Shown: one piece after another, positions 40,868 to 50,289 of the stretch | How the letters are laid out: each line of letters begins with the position of its first letter | Position numbering within the stretch: the stretch's first letter is position 1 | DNA from: an uncultured bacterium | Lineage (GTDB): Bacteria; Bacillota; Clostridia; Lachnospirales; Lachnospiraceae | Assembly: GCA_947647735.1 (NCBI GenBank) | Contig: CANSLJ010000023.1 | Coordinates: forward strand, 1 to 64,000 | Direction: 5' to 3' | DNA length: 64,000 nt | Program-made: the position numbers and the translations under genes | The notes under the pieces: generated by a model | What the model was told of the DNA's origin: nothing | The model's database searches: none | Seen by the model: only the letters and a program-made list of their open reading frames with translations

Positions 40868-42438
40868 ATATCACACTGACAGATGTTTTATCAAGAGTAA
40901 ACGGGACAAATCAGGCGGGCGCGGCAAATGTGGCGTCTGCTTCTGCTGTTGCAAAACAGCTTCAGACCAGTGCAGTTTTGAATTCGCTGGTGACAGGACA
41001 GACCATCGGCGGTCAGATCCGCTCTATGGACGGCAGTCAGATCCTGCTGGACATGGGGAACGGTGTGGAGATAGGCGCCAGGATGGACGGGGATATCAAA
41101 GCTTCCGTCGGTCAGCATATGCTTTTTGAGGTAAAGGGGAATTCCGATGATAAATTGATGCTCAGTCCTCTTTATACAAACCTTTCGGCGGGGAAAAGCG
41201 CGGCGATGGGCGCTTTGAATGCAGCGGGAATGCCGCTGACCGGTGAAAATATCGCGATGGTCAACAGTATGATGGAGGAGGGCCTGCCCATCGATAAAAA
41301 CAGTCTCTGGCAGATGGGAAAGATGGTGGCTGATTTCCCGCAGGCGTCTGCAGATACGATCGTCAGGCTGACTGCGATGGGAATGGAGATCAACGAGACC
41401 AATGTGGCGCAGTATGAGGCCACGAAGAACATGCAGCATCAGCTTTTGTATACGATGGAAGATATCACGGAGGGGCTGCCGCAGGTGCTTTCCTCTTTTG
41501 GAGAAGACGGAAAGCAGCTTGCCGGGCTGCAGTTTATGAAGGATATGCTGGAAACGCTGCAGGGCGGCAATGAGGGGGAGGAGGGAAACCCTCTGAAAAC
41601 CCTGCAGCAGAAGATTGACGGCCTGATGAAGGAGATCGCGGAGGCAAATGAGGAGGCTTCCGGGAAAGGACAGGGGGCTGCCGGAATCCGGGAGGAGGCG
41701 GTGCGCCAGCTTGCGGATCAGGACGGTATGGTGCTGATCAAGGACGGGGCGAAGCTTGCGGAGCAGGGGCGGATGAAGCTGCCGGATGCGCTGGAACATC
41801 AGTTAGATAGCCTGCAAAAAGATTTTGCCCAGCAGGTGCGCAGGCTTTTGTCGGAGGAATGGACCATGAAGCCGGAAAGTTTTTCTGACAAGGAGGAAGT
41901 GAAGAACTTTTATCAGAAGATAAAAAATCAGGCGACGCAGATGCAGGAGGCGTTTGCTGCCGCGGGTAAGGCTGATATGCCGTCAGGGCAGGCGGTGCAG
42001 CAGATGAACCAGAATCTGGATTTTATGCAGAATCTGAACCAGATGTTTCCCTATCTGCAGATCCCTTTGAAAGCGTCTTTGGAGAATGCCCACGGGGAGC
42101 TCTATGTGTACCAGAAAAAGAAGGGGAAGGTTTCCGAGGACGGTTCTTCCAGCGCGCTGCTTCATCTGGAGATGGAACATCTGGGTAATCTGGATGTCTA
42201 TGTGAAGATGAAGGACTACAATGTTTCCACGCAGTTTACGCTGGCGAACGAGGATGTGTTGGATTTTCTGGCGGAGCATATTCATATATTAAATGAACGG
42301 CTGGAGAAAAAGGGATATCATATGCAGTCCGAGATGAAATATAAGGAGGACCAGCAGGAAAATGTGATGTCCCGTATCCGGGGCATTGAGGAGAACGATA
42401 CGGTGATCTCCTATACGGCTTTTGATGTGAGGGCATAG
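40864..42438 (+). CDS. FliK-like C-terminal domain protein (YlqG-like)
   Basis: The 524-residue protein has a long helical, Gln- and Met-rich middle. Its C-terminal domain (about 400-515; LKASLENAHGELYVYQKKK, HLEMEHLGNLDVYVKMK) resembles the flagellar hook-length control domain. The position after rnhB and before an FlhB-like gene matches ylqG-ylqH of Bacillus. The cellular role of this pair is not established; no other flagellar genes are in the window. Confidence 0.75.
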   Translation: MNITLTDVLSRVNGTNQAGAANVASASAVAKQLQTSAVLNSLVTGQTIGGQIRSMDGSQILLDMGNGVEIGARMDGDIKASVGQHMLFEVKGNSDDKLMLSPLYTNLSAGKSAAMGALNAAGMPLTGENIAMVNSMMEEGLPIDKNSLWQMGKMVADFPQASADTIVRLTAMGMEINETNVAQYEATKNMQHQLLYTMEDITEGLPQVLSSFGEDGKQLAGLQFMKDMLETLQGGNEGEEGNPLKTLQQKIDGLMKEIAEANEEASGKGQGAAGIREEAVRQLADQDGMVLIKDGAKLAEQGRMKLPDALEHQLDSLQKDFAQQVRRLLSEEWTMKPESFSDKEEVKNFYQKIKNQATQMQEAFAAAGKADMPSGQAVQQMNQNLDFMQNLNQMFPYLQIPLKASLENAHGELYVYQKKKGKVSEDGSSSALLHLEMEHLGNLDVYVKMKDYNVSTQFTLANEDVLDFLAEHIHILNERLEKKGYHMQSEMKYKEDQQENVMSRIRGIEENDTVISYTAFDVRA

Positions 42439-42514
42439 TGCGGACGTAAGGGAATGGCTGAGGCAGAGAGATGTGGGGCTGAGGCACGGACGGTTTGATA
42501 TGAGGGCATAGGGT

Positions 42515-42808
42515 ATGGCACAGGGAAAAGAGAAATTGAATAAGCCAAAGACAGCGGTGGCGCTGGAGTACGATCCGAACGATGAGGCGCCGCGGATCAT
42601 TGCCACGGGGAAGGGCGTTCTGGCGGAGAAGATCATTGAGAAGGCGAAGGAAGCCAATGTGCCGCTGCATCAGGACAACGAGTTGGCGGATACGCTCTCC
42701 CGGCTGGATATCGGGGAGATGATACCGCCGGAGCTCTATGAGGTTGTGGCGGAGATCCTGGTCTTTGTGGATGCGATGGATAAGATCAGGGCGAAGGCGA
42801 AGAAATAA
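42515..42808 (+). CDS. FlhB C-terminal-domain homologue (YlqH-like)
   Basis: The 97-residue protein matches the cytoplasmic domain of FlhB/EscU export switches: AVALEYDPNDEAPRIIATGKG, then VPLHQDNELADTLSRLDIG and IPPELYEVVAEILVFV. The membrane part is absent, as in YlqH proteins. The NPTH autocleavage motif of FlhB is replaced by EYDPND. It pairs with the FliK-like protein upstream. Confidence 0.85.
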   Translation: MAQGKEKLNKPKTAVALEYDPNDEAPRIIATGKGVLAEKIIEKAKEANVPLHQDNELADTLSRLDIGEMIPPELYEVVAEILVFVDAMDKIRAKAKK

Positions 42809-42839
42809 ATCTGAGCCCGGAGAGGGAAAGAAGGCTTGG

Positions 42840-43196
42840 ATGAATAAACGGAAGGTGGGCTCTGCCTATGAGAAAAAGGCAGGGCTCTTTTTGGAGAGAC
42901 AGGGGCTTACGATCCTTTGTTACAATTTTCGGAACAGGTACGGGGAGATCGATATTGTGGCAAGGGATGGGAAGAGCGTTGTTTTTGTGGAGGTAAAATA
43001 CCGCAGAGATGCCGGCAGGGGAATGCCGGAGGAGGCGGTGGATCGCAGGAAACAGTGGCGGATATGCAGGGTGGCGGACTACTACAGGATGATACACCAT
43101 ATGGGGGAGTTTTCGCCGGTGCGCTTTGACGTGGTGGCGATCTGCGGGGAGGAGATCCGTTGGTTTCGGAATGCGTTTGATTATATGGGAAGATAG
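42840..43196 (+). CDS. yraN: UPF0102 / YraN-family predicted endonuclease
   Basis: The 118-residue protein starts MNKRKVGSAYEKKAGLFLE. It has the restriction-like pattern NFRNRYGEIDIVARDGKSVVFVEVKYR, with the Asp and the Glu-Val-Lys of a PD-(D/E)xK fold. Biochemical role is uncertain. The start was chosen for the family N-terminus; longer in-frame starts overlap the previous gene. Confidence 0.88.
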   Translation: MNKRKVGSAYEKKAGLFLERQGLTILCYNFRNRYGEIDIVARDGKSVVFVEVKYRRDAGRGMPEEAVDRRKQWRICRVADYYRMIHHMGEFSPVRFDVVAICGEEIRWFRNAFDYMGR

Positions 43197-43221
43197 TTTA
43201 CAGCATCAGATTATATTATTT

Positions 43222-43242
43222 TCTCGCACCAGCGGTGCGAGA
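43222..43242. repeat. Palindrome upstream of the DUF1016 gene
   Basis: TCTCGCACC-AGC-GGTGCGAGA is a perfect 9-bp inverted repeat around three bases. It lies 15 bp before the TTG start of the nuclease gene. A near-identical palindrome is inside that gene at 43549-43567. Confidence 0.75.
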
Positions 43243-43257
43243 TTTGGAGGGAATACT

Positions 43258-44280
43258 TTGAAAGATTTTGAGGTTATGGAATATAAACCTTTAGTAGACG
43301 AAGTGAAGGAATTAATACATAAAAAACAGTATAAAGTATTGCAATTGATAAACGCTGAAACAATAAATCTTTATTGGGAAATCGGAAAGGAAATATATAG
43401 ACAGCAGGAGGAAAACGGATGGGGAAAGTCTATTGTACAAGTATTATCAAAAGAACTGCAGAAAGAATTTCCGGGCGCCAGAGGGTATTCTGCGGCAAAT
43501 CTCTGGCGAATGAGAAATTTTTATCTGAGTTATCGTGATTCCGAAAAACTCGCACCACTGGTGCGAGAAATTAGCTGGAGCAATAATATAATTATTATGG
43601 AAAAATGCAAAGATGACCTGCAAAGGGAATTTTATATTCAAATGACAAAGAGATACGGTTGGACAAAGCGTATTCTGGCTAATTTTGTAGAAGCACAGAC
43701 TTATGAAAAATATTTGCTAAATCAAACAAATTTTGATATGACATTGTCAAAAGAACGCAGGGTACAGGCAAAGCTGGCAGTGAAAGATGAGTATACTTTT
43801 GATTTTGCTGAATTATCGCCAGAGTATTCAGAACATGAATTGGAAATGCAGTTAGTCAATAATATCAGGGCCTTTCTGATTGAAATGGGCAGTGATTTCA
43901 CATTTATCGGAAATCAATATCATCTGACAGTGGGAAAGCGGGATATATATATTGATTTATTATTGTTTCATCGAAGGTTAAAAAGCTTGGTGGCGATCGA
44001 ATTGAAGATAGGGGAATTTGAAGCAGAATATGCAGGAAAAATGCAGCTGTATTTGACAGCATTGGATGAGCAGGTAAAATTGGTGGATGAAAATCCGTCT
44101 ATTGGAATTATTATTTGTAAAAGCAAAGATAAGACATATGTGGAATATGCTTTAAAACAGACCAACGCACCGATTGGGGTGGCAACATATCAGCTGAGTA
44201 ACTCTTTACCGGAAAATATGAAAGAAATGTTGCCTGAACCAGAGGAGATTGTGAAAAGACTAAGGATATTTGAAAGCTGA
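43258..44280 (+). CDS. DUF1016 / YhcG-family PD-(D/E)xK nuclease
   Basis: The 340-residue protein has the DUF1016 N-terminal domain (INLYWEIGKEIYRQQEENGWG, GYSAANLWRMRNFY, LVREISWSNNII). A C-terminal nuclease domain follows (GKRDIYIDLLLFHRRLKSLVAIELKIG, supplying D and ExK). The probable start is TTG 43258 behind GGAGGG; ATG 43273 is the alternative. It is more AT-rich than its neighbours, which suggests acquisition. Family members are often tied to mobile elements or defence, but the role here is unknown. Confidence 0.82.
   Translation: MKDFEVMEYKPLVDEVKELIHKKQYKVLQLINAETINLYWEIGKEIYRQQEENGWGKSIVQVLSKELQKEFPGARGYSAANLWRMRNFYLSYRDSEKLAPLVREISWSNNIIIMEKCKDDLQREFYIQMTKRYGWTKRILANFVEAQTYEKYLLNQTNFDMTLSKERRVQAKLAVKDEYTFDFAELSPEYSEHELEMQLVNNIRAFLIEMGSDFTFIGNQYHLTVGKRDIYIDLLLFHRRLKSLVAIELKIGEFEAEYAGKMQLYLTALDEQVKLVDENPSIGIIICKSKDKTYVEYALKQTNAPIGVATYQLSNSLPENMKEMLPEPEEIVKRLRIFES
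43549..43567. repeat. Palindrome inside the DUF1016 gene
   Basis: CTCGCACC-ACT-GGTGCGAG differs from the upstream palindrome only in the loop. It encodes part of the KLAPLVREIS segment at the edge of the DUF1016 domain. Confidence 0.7.
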
Positions 44281-44360
44281 TATAGTATAATATATGAAAA
44301 CTGATACACAAATTTATAATCAGATATATTATACACTGAGTTTGAATAGGTTAGGGAAGT

Positions 44361-45275
44361 ATGAAAATAAGAAGAAAAGAAGGGCAGGAAACCTGCAGGA
44401 TCCACAGATCGGAAAACGGCGTTACCTATCTCACTTTCCCGGGGCTGGAAAGGACGGGGGTGGTGCGTCATCTTTTTTCTACGAGAGAGGGCGGCGTCAG
44501 TGAGGGGATTTATGCTTCCATGAATCTCAGCTATACCAGAGGGGATAAGCGGGAAGCGGTGGATGAAAATTTCCGCCGGATCGCGGTCTGTCTGGAAAGC
44601 AATGTGGAGGATATGGTGTGCTCGGATCAGACGCATACGAATCATATCCGTCTGGTGAGGGCGGCTGACAGAGGAAAGGGCGTCGTAAAGCCGAAGGACT
44701 ACAGGGATGTGGACGGGCTGATCACACAGGAGAGGGGGATCGTGCTCTGCACGTTCTTTGCGGATTGTGTGCCGTTGTTTTTCGTTGATCCGGTGCATGA
44801 GGCGATCGGGCTTTCTCATTCGGGCTGGCGGGGCACCGTGCAGAAGATCGGGAAAAAGACCGTGGAGGAGATGGGGAAGGCGTTTGGGACAAAGCCAGCG
44901 GATGTGCATGCGGCGATAGGCCCTTCAATCTGTCAGGATTGTTATGAAGTGAGTGAGGATGTGATCGAGGAGTTTCGTGAGGCTTTTCCAAAAGCTTCGG
45001 AGATAGAGCATGCAGAAGAGGAAACTTCAGGAAGTATGAGTCCACAAAGTGAATCCGGTAAGCGATCCTGCCCGCTCTGGTATGCGACAAAACCCGGAAA
45101 GTATCAGCTTGATCTATGGGAGGCAAACCGGCAGGTGATGCTGGAAGCAGGGATTCCGGCTTCTCAGATTGAAGTGACGGATCTTTGTACCTGCTGCAAC
45201 CCGGATCTTCTGTTTTCTCATAGGGCGAGTCATGGGCAGAGAGGGAATCTGGGGGCGTTTATGAAGTTGATCTGA
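44361..45275 (+). CDS. pgeF: Purine nucleoside phosphorylase / polyphenol oxidase family protein (YfiH/LACC1)
   Basis: The 304-residue protein has the family signatures: HLFSTREGGVSEG, DQTHTNHI, DVDGLIT, TFFADCVPLFF, SHSGWRGTVQKI and DLCTCCNPDLLFSHRAS. The zinc-site His and Cys residues are visible. Members degrade purine nucleosides, and E. coli YfiH has been linked to peptidoglycan editing. A non-conserved acidic insert lies near residues 212-235. Confidence 0.92.
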   Translation: MKIRRKEGQETCRIHRSENGVTYLTFPGLERTGVVRHLFSTREGGVSEGIYASMNLSYTRGDKREAVDENFRRIAVCLESNVEDMVCSDQTHTNHIRLVRAADRGKGVVKPKDYRDVDGLITQERGIVLCTFFADCVPLFFVDPVHEAIGLSHSGWRGTVQKIGKKTVEEMGKAFGTKPADVHAAIGPSICQDCYEVSEDVIEEFREAFPKASEIEHAEEETSGSMSPQSESGKRSCPLWYATKPGKYQLDLWEANRQVMLEAGIPASQIEVTDLCTCCNPDLLFSHRASHGQRGNLGAFMKLI

Positions 45276-45302
45276 AAGAAGAAAAAAGCAGCGTGATCGC
45301 TG

Positions 45303-46490
45303 CTATTTTTCTTCCATCAACATCCGGTTATGTTTTTCCATCAGATATCTGATCTTATCGGTAGGCGTCCGCACAAAGCTTAAGGATACGTTGTGGTTCA
45401 TAAAATCGATGATGGATGCCAGAAATTTATTCATGTCGGCAACCATGTAATAAGGGCGTTCAAAAAGCTCCGGCGGCTGATAGGTCAGGTTTGTCGTAAT
45501 CAGTTTATCGAAATAGCCTTTTTTGTAGGCTTCATCAAAAAGACCGAGTCCGCTTGTGAAAAGCCCGAAGGTTGTACAGATAAATACGCGGTTCACCTTG
45601 AATTCTTTCAGGATGCGTGCGGTATCGAGCATGCTTTCGCCGGAGGAGATCATGTCGTCCACGATGATAGCGTCCTTGCCTGCGATGTTTTCCCCTAAAA
45701 ATTCATGTGCCACGATAGGGTTCTTGCCGTTTACAACGGTGGAGTAATCCCTTCTTTTATAGAACATGCCCACGTCCACGCCAAGCACATTGGCGAAATA
45801 GATGGCACGGTCCAGTGCGCCTTCATCGGGGCTTAAGACGATGGTGTGTTCCTTGTCTATGATGATGTCCGGTTCCGCCTGCAGCAGGGCTTTGGTAAAC
45901 TGATATGTGGGCATAAAACTGTCAAAGCCGCACAGGGGAACGGAATTTTGTACCCTTGGATCGTGGGCGTCGAAGGTGATGATGTTGCTGACACCCATGT
46001 CAGAAAGTTCTTTTAAAGCGTAGGCGCAGTCGAGGGATTCCCTGCCGTTTCGTTTATGCTGTCTGCTTTCATATAAGAAGGGCATAATGACTGTGATGCG
46101 GTAGGCTTTGCCGCCGGCTGCCGCGATAACGCGCTTCAGATCCTGGTAGTGGTCATCCGGGGATTTGTGGTTTGTGTAACCGTTCATCTGATAGGAGATG
46201 CTGTGGTTACAGACGTCCAGAAGGATATAAAGATCCTTGCCGCGGATGGATTCCTTGAAGATGCCTTTGCCTTCCCCGGTGCCAAAACGGGGGCAGTCCG
46301 CGTTTGCAAGGAAATTATCTTCGTGGTATCCCTGAAAGGCGGGATCGTTTGTCAGATCTTTATGGGTTTCTTTTCGAAAAGCTACAAGATAGTCGTTGAT
46401 GACTCTGCCCATCTCGGCAGCGGAGTCCAGAGCTACGATCTTTAAGGGCGCTACGGGGAGCGCCTGTTCCAGTTTTGTTACGTCGGCCAT
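45303..46490 (-). CDS. prs: Ribose-phosphate pyrophosphokinase (long clostridial type)
   Basis: The 395-residue enzyme makes PRPP from ribose 5-phosphate and ATP. The PRPP loop is AIIVDDMISSGESMLDTA, and the segment VIMPFLYESRQHKRNGRESLDC matches the flexible ATP-binding loop. It is about 80 residues longer than classical Prs, as in several clostridia. It is transcribed divergently from 46778, with the long hairpin at 46527-46660 just upstream. Confidence 0.93.
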   Translation of the reverse strand: MADVTKLEQALPVAPLKIVALDSAAEMGRVINDYLVAFRKETHKDLTNDPAFQGYHEDNFLANADCPRFGTGEGKGIFKESIRGKDLYILLDVCNHSISYQMNGYTNHKSPDDHYQDLKRVIAAAGGKAYRITVIMPFLYESRQHKRNGRESLDCAYALKELSDMGVSNIITFDAHDPRVQNSVPLCGFDSFMPTYQFTKALLQAEPDIIIDKEHTIVLSPDEGALDRAIYFANVLGVDVGMFYKRRDYSTVVNGKNPIVAHEFLGENIAGKDAIIVDDMISSGESMLDTARILKEFKVNRVFICTTFGLFTSGLGLFDEAYKKGYFDKLITTNLTYQPPELFERPYYMVADMNKFLASIIDFMNHNVSLSFVRTPTDKIRYLMEKHNRMLMEEK

Positions 46491-46526
46491 AAAAGTTCTC
46501 CTGGGGTTATCAATGTGGTAAGCGAC

Positions 46527-46660
46527 GCCGCCGGGGTATATATCCTGTTCAGACGCGCTTTCGCTTGGAGAAAAACGTAGCGGACACTAGGTTCGTGAGA
46601 AACCTCACCAAGTGCCGACGTTTTTCTACAGTCTGAACAGGATATATATACCCCGGCGGC
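46527..46660. repeat. Long hairpin repeat, copy 1
   Basis: Outer arms 46527-46554 and 46631-46660 are complementary over 28 bp, with one extra TA in the right arm. The centre (about 46571-46626) is a core with AAAAACG ends, CGGACACTA and AAGTGCCG. About 48 of 55 core positions match the inverted core of copy 2 at 56440-56584. It lies between the divergent genes prs and 46778. Confidence 0.8.
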
Positions 46661-46777
46661 TGAGATTGTCGAAATTTAGTTTGTACATTTCAAATTTATA
46701 ACATTCTTGGTGACACGTCAAGGAAATTTTAGTAGAATAAGGGGAATGGATAAGTATGTGAAAATGAGGGCATTGTT

Positions 46778-48127
46778 GTGAAAAGGGACGGACATGTGAT
46801 TCAGAAGGTGCTGCCGGGGAGTATAGCCGAGGAGATGGGGCTGGAGCCGGGGGATGCTGTTTTGAGGGTAAACGGGCAGGAGATTGATGATATTTTTGAT
46901 TATCAGTTTCTGGTGCAGGATGAGTATATTGAGGTTGCCGTGCGGGCGAAGGGCGGCGAGGAGTGCGTTCTGGAGATCGAGAAGGATTTCGGGGAGGATC
47001 TTGGGCTGGAGTTTGAGAACGGGCTGATGGATGAGTACAGGAGCTGCCATAATAAATGTATCTTCTGTTTTATCGATCAGATGCCGAAGGGGATGCGGGA
47101 TACGCTCTATTTTAAGGATGATGATTCGAGGCTGTCCTTTCTGCAGGGGAATTATGTGACGCTGACCAATATGTCGGAGCATGATATTGACAGGATCATA
47201 CGTTACCGGCTGGAGCCTATCAATATTTCTTTTCAGACGACGAATCCGGAGCTTCGGTGTATGATGCTGCATAACCGGTTTGCCGGGGAGGCGCTGAAGA
47301 AAGCGGATCGGCTTTTTGAGGCGGGGATCGAGATGAACGGGCAGATCGTGCTCTGTCGGGGAATCAATGACGGAACGGAGCTGGAGCGGAGCATTTCGGA
47401 TCTGATGGGATATCTGCCGTATCTGACAAGTGTGTCAGTTGTGCCTGTGGGGCTTTCGGATTTCAGGGAGGGGCTGTATCCTCTTGAGTCTTTTACAAAG
47501 GAAGATGCGGAGGCGGTGATCGACTGCATCGAACTTTTTCAGAAGGAGGCGATGGAAAAATGCGGGCTTCATTTTGTGCATGCTTCCGATGAGTGGTATC
47601 TGCTTGCGGAGAGGGAACTGCCGGAGGCGGAGCGGTACGACGGGTATCTGCAGCTGGAAAACGGTGTGGGCATGCTGCGTCTTTTGATGGATGAGTTTGA
47701 GGAGGCGCTGGAAGGGGAGCGGGAGAGGCAAAAGGAGCCGGCAGGAGAGATTTCCATCGCCACCGGAAAACTGGCATACCCTGTGATAGCGCAGATGGCA
47801 AGGCAGGTGGAGGAGTTGTATCCTGCGTTAAAGATTCATGTTTATGAGATCATCAACCACTTTTTCGGGGAAAAGATCACAGTGTCCGGACTTTTGACAG
47901 GGCAGGATATCATGGGACAGCTCAGGGGAAAAAAGCTGGGGGAGAGGCTGCTTTTGCCGGTCAATATGCTGCGCAGTGAGACGGATGTTTTTCTGGATGA
48001 TGTGACAGTGGGAGAAGTGGAAAAAACTTTACAAGTTCCGGTAGATATTGTAAAATCAAGCGGGTATGATCTGCTTTCCTGTATGTTAAAGGAAAGCGGA
48101 GAACATTGTATCAATAGAGGGATTTGA
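46778..48127 (+). CDS. PDZ and radical SAM-like DUF512 protein
   Basis: The 449-residue protein starts at GTG. An N-terminal PDZ-like domain (about 5-65; VLPGSIAEEMGLEPGDAVLRVNG) comes first. A radical-SAM-like segment with SCHNKCIFCFIDQMPKGMR (C-x3-C-x2-C) and a DUF512 C-terminal region follow. The family is conserved in Clostridia next to der; the reaction is unknown. Confidence 0.88.
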   Translation: MKRDGHVIQKVLPGSIAEEMGLEPGDAVLRVNGQEIDDIFDYQFLVQDEYIEVAVRAKGGEECVLEIEKDFGEDLGLEFENGLMDEYRSCHNKCIFCFIDQMPKGMRDTLYFKDDDSRLSFLQGNYVTLTNMSEHDIDRIIRYRLEPINISFQTTNPELRCMMLHNRFAGEALKKADRLFEAGIEMNGQIVLCRGINDGTELERSISDLMGYLPYLTSVSVVPVGLSDFREGLYPLESFTKEDAEAVIDCIELFQKEAMEKCGLHFVHASDEWYLLAERELPEAERYDGYLQLENGVGMLRLLMDEFEEALEGERERQKEPAGEISIATGKLAYPVIAQMARQVEELYPALKIHVYEIINHFFGEKITVSGLLTGQDIMGQLRGKKLGERLLLPVNMLRSETDVFLDDVTVGEVEKTLQVPVDIVKSSGYDLLSCMLKESGEHCINRGI

Positions 48128-48243
48128 TTTTTGCAGGTGATGGCGCGACGGTAATGAGAAGTCATGCGGTATGCCTGAGCAGGTTCGATGTCCGTCAGAT
48201 GGCGGATCATGATAGTAAATAATCGTTTAGAAAGCAGGTAGTT

Positions 48244-49581
48244 ATGGCAAAGAAAAGAGGAAAACCGGTAGTGGCAGTGGTGGGCAGGCCCAATGTGGGG
48301 AAGTCCACGCTGTTTAATGTGCTTGCCGGGGAGAGAATATCGATCGTAAAGGATACGCCGGGCATTACCCGGGACCGGATCTACGCGGACGCGGAGTGGC
48401 TGGATCACAAATTTACACTGGTGGATACCGGCGGCATTGAGCCGGAGAGCAAGGACATCCTGTTGTCCCAGATGCGGGAGCAGGCGCAGATCGCCATTGA
48501 TACGGCGGACGTGATCCTGTTCATGGTGGATGTGAAGCAGGGGCTGGTGGATTCCGATTCCAAGGTGGCGGATATGCTGCGGAAAGCGGGAAAGCCGGTG
48601 GTGCTGGTGGTAAACAAGGTGGATTCCCAGGAGCGGGATATGCTGGCGGTCTATGAGTTTTATAATCTGGGCATCGGGGAGCCCTATGCGATCTCGGCGG
48701 CAAACCGGACAGGGCTTGGCGATATGCTGGATGTGGTGGTTTCGCATTTTCCGGAAAGCGCAGGCGATGAGGAGGAGGACGACAAGATCAGGGTGGCTAT
48801 CGTGGGCAAGCCCAATGTGGGAAAATCTTCCATCATCAACAGGCTGCTGGGGGAAAACCGGCTGATCGTCTCTGATATCGCGGGAACCACCCGGGATGCC
48901 GTGGATACGGAAGTGACTTATCATGGCAGGGAGTATGTGTTTATCGACACGGCAGGGCTGCGCCGGAAAAACAAGATCAAGGAAGAGCTGGAGCGCTTTA
49001 TGATCATCCGTACTGTCAGCGCGGTGGAGCGGGCGGACATTGTGGTGCTTGTGATCGACGCGGTGGATGGTGTCACGGAACAGGATGCCAAGATCGCGGG
49101 GATCGCCCATGACCGCGGCAAGGGTATGATCATCGCGGTCAATAAGTGGGATGCCATCGAAAAGGACAATAAGACCACAAGGGAATACGAGAAAAAGATC
49201 AGACAGGTACTGTCTTTCATGCCCTATGCGGAAATTTTATATATTTCTGCGCTGACAGGGCAGAGATTACCGAAATTATATGATATAATAGAAGCGGTAC
49301 ATGAAAACCATGCGCTGCGTGTGGCAACCGGCGTTCTGAATGAGATCATGTCGAAGGCGGTGGCGATGCAGCAACCGCCGGCGGACAAGGGAAAGAGGCT
49401 GCGGCTTTACTATATCACACAGGTGGCAGTAAAACCGCCGACTTTTGTGATATTTGTGAACGATAAGGAACTGATGCATTTTTCTTATACAAGGTATATT
49501 GAGAACCAGATCCGGGAGACTTTCGGGTTTAAGGGGACGCCTTTAAAATTCTTTATCAGGGAACGAAAAGGGGAGAAATAG
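48244..49581 (+). CDS. der: Ribosome assembly GTPase Der (EngA)
   Basis: The 445-residue protein has two tandem GTPase domains, each with a P-loop (GRPNVGKST near residue 13 and GKPNVGKSS near 187) and DTGG/DTAG switch motifs. A KH-like C-terminal domain follows. It acts in 50S assembly. The intergenic 48128-48243 holds no gene that I can support. Confidence 0.97.
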   Translation: MAKKRGKPVVAVVGRPNVGKSTLFNVLAGERISIVKDTPGITRDRIYADAEWLDHKFTLVDTGGIEPESKDILLSQMREQAQIAIDTADVILFMVDVKQGLVDSDSKVADMLRKAGKPVVLVVNKVDSQERDMLAVYEFYNLGIGEPYAISAANRTGLGDMLDVVVSHFPESAGDEEEDDKIRVAIVGKPNVGKSSIINRLLGENRLIVSDIAGTTRDAVDTEVTYHGREYVFIDTAGLRRKNKIKEELERFMIIRTVSAVERADIVVLVIDAVDGVTEQDAKIAGIAHDRGKGMIIAVNKWDAIEKDNKTTREYEKKIRQVLSFMPYAEILYISALTGQRLPKLYDIIEAVHENHALRVATGVLNEIMSKAVAMQQPPADKGKRLRLYYITQVAVKPPTFVIFVNDKELMHFSYTRYIENQIRETFGFKGTPLKFFIRERKGEK

Positions 49582-49611
49582 ACAGTTACGGAACTGGAAT
49601 AGGAGGAGATC

Positions 49612-50271
49612 ATGATGGCACGTATCATCTGTCTGGCAGTCGGATATCTGTGCGGGCTGTTTCAGACAGCTTACATCTATGGAAAATCGAAGGGAATCGA
49701 TATCAGGGAAAAGGGAAGCGGCAATGCCGGCACAACAAATACCTTGAGGACATTCGGCGTAAAGGCGGGTGTTCTGGTGCTGTTCGGGGATATCCTGAAA
49801 TGTGCTGTCGCCTGCCTTCTGGCGCGGTTTATCATCGCACCGAAGATGGCGCCGGATCTGAATTACCTGCTTGTTTTATATGCGGCGGCAGGCGCGATCC
49901 TGGGACACAACTTTCCTTTTTATATGAATTTCCGGGGCGGAAAGGGCATTGCCGCGACAGCAGGGCTGATCATCTGCTTTCACTGGAGTTTTTTTATCAT
50001 GGGTGTGATCGTGTTCTTCGGGACTTTTTTTACAACCCATTATGTGTCACTGGGCTCCCTTCTTGTATATGCCGGATTTATGATCCAGATCATTATCGAG
50101 GGACAGATGGGTGTATTCGGGCTTTCTCAGGCGGCGCTGAACGAGATGTATATCGTGTCGGCACTTCTGGCGGTGATGGCTTATTATAAGCATAGAGAGA
50201 ATATCAAGAGGCTGCTGAAGGGGCAGGAGAGGAAGACATATCTAAAGAAGAAAGAGGATAAGCAGGAGTAA
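49612..50271 (+). CDS. plsY: Acyl-phosphate glycerol-3-phosphate acyltransferase
   Basis: The 219-residue membrane protein has KGIDIREKGSGNAGTTNTLRTFG and GHNFPFYMNFRGGKGIAATAG, the PlsY active-site loops, and about five transmembrane segments. It makes lysophosphatidic acid for phospholipid synthesis. ATG 49615 is an equally good start with better spacing from AGGAGG. Confidence 0.95.
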   Translation: MMARIICLAVGYLCGLFQTAYIYGKSKGIDIREKGSGNAGTTNTLRTFGVKAGVLVLFGDILKCAVACLLARFIIAPKMAPDLNYLLVLYAAAGAILGHNFPFYMNFRGGKGIAATAGLIICFHWSFFIMGVIVFFGTFFTTHYVSLGSLLVYAGFMIQIIIEGQMGVFGLSQAALNEMYIVSALLAVMAYYKHRENIKRLLKGQERKTYLKKKEDKQE

Positions 50272-50289
50272 AATGAATAGGAGGGTACT

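Noticed and set aside
40891..41799. 302-residue minus-strand ORF
   Set aside because: It is a shadow of the FliK-like gene, with no ribosome binding site and an atypical composition.
47842..49110. 422-residue minus-strand ORF
   Set aside because: It runs antisense through the end of the DUF512 gene and der; both sense genes are unmistakable, and the antisense product has no recognisable features.
49650..50189. 179-residue plus-strand ORF in another frame of plsY
   Set aside because: PlsY motifs are clear in the chosen frame; this one is Cys/Arg-rich and has no family features.
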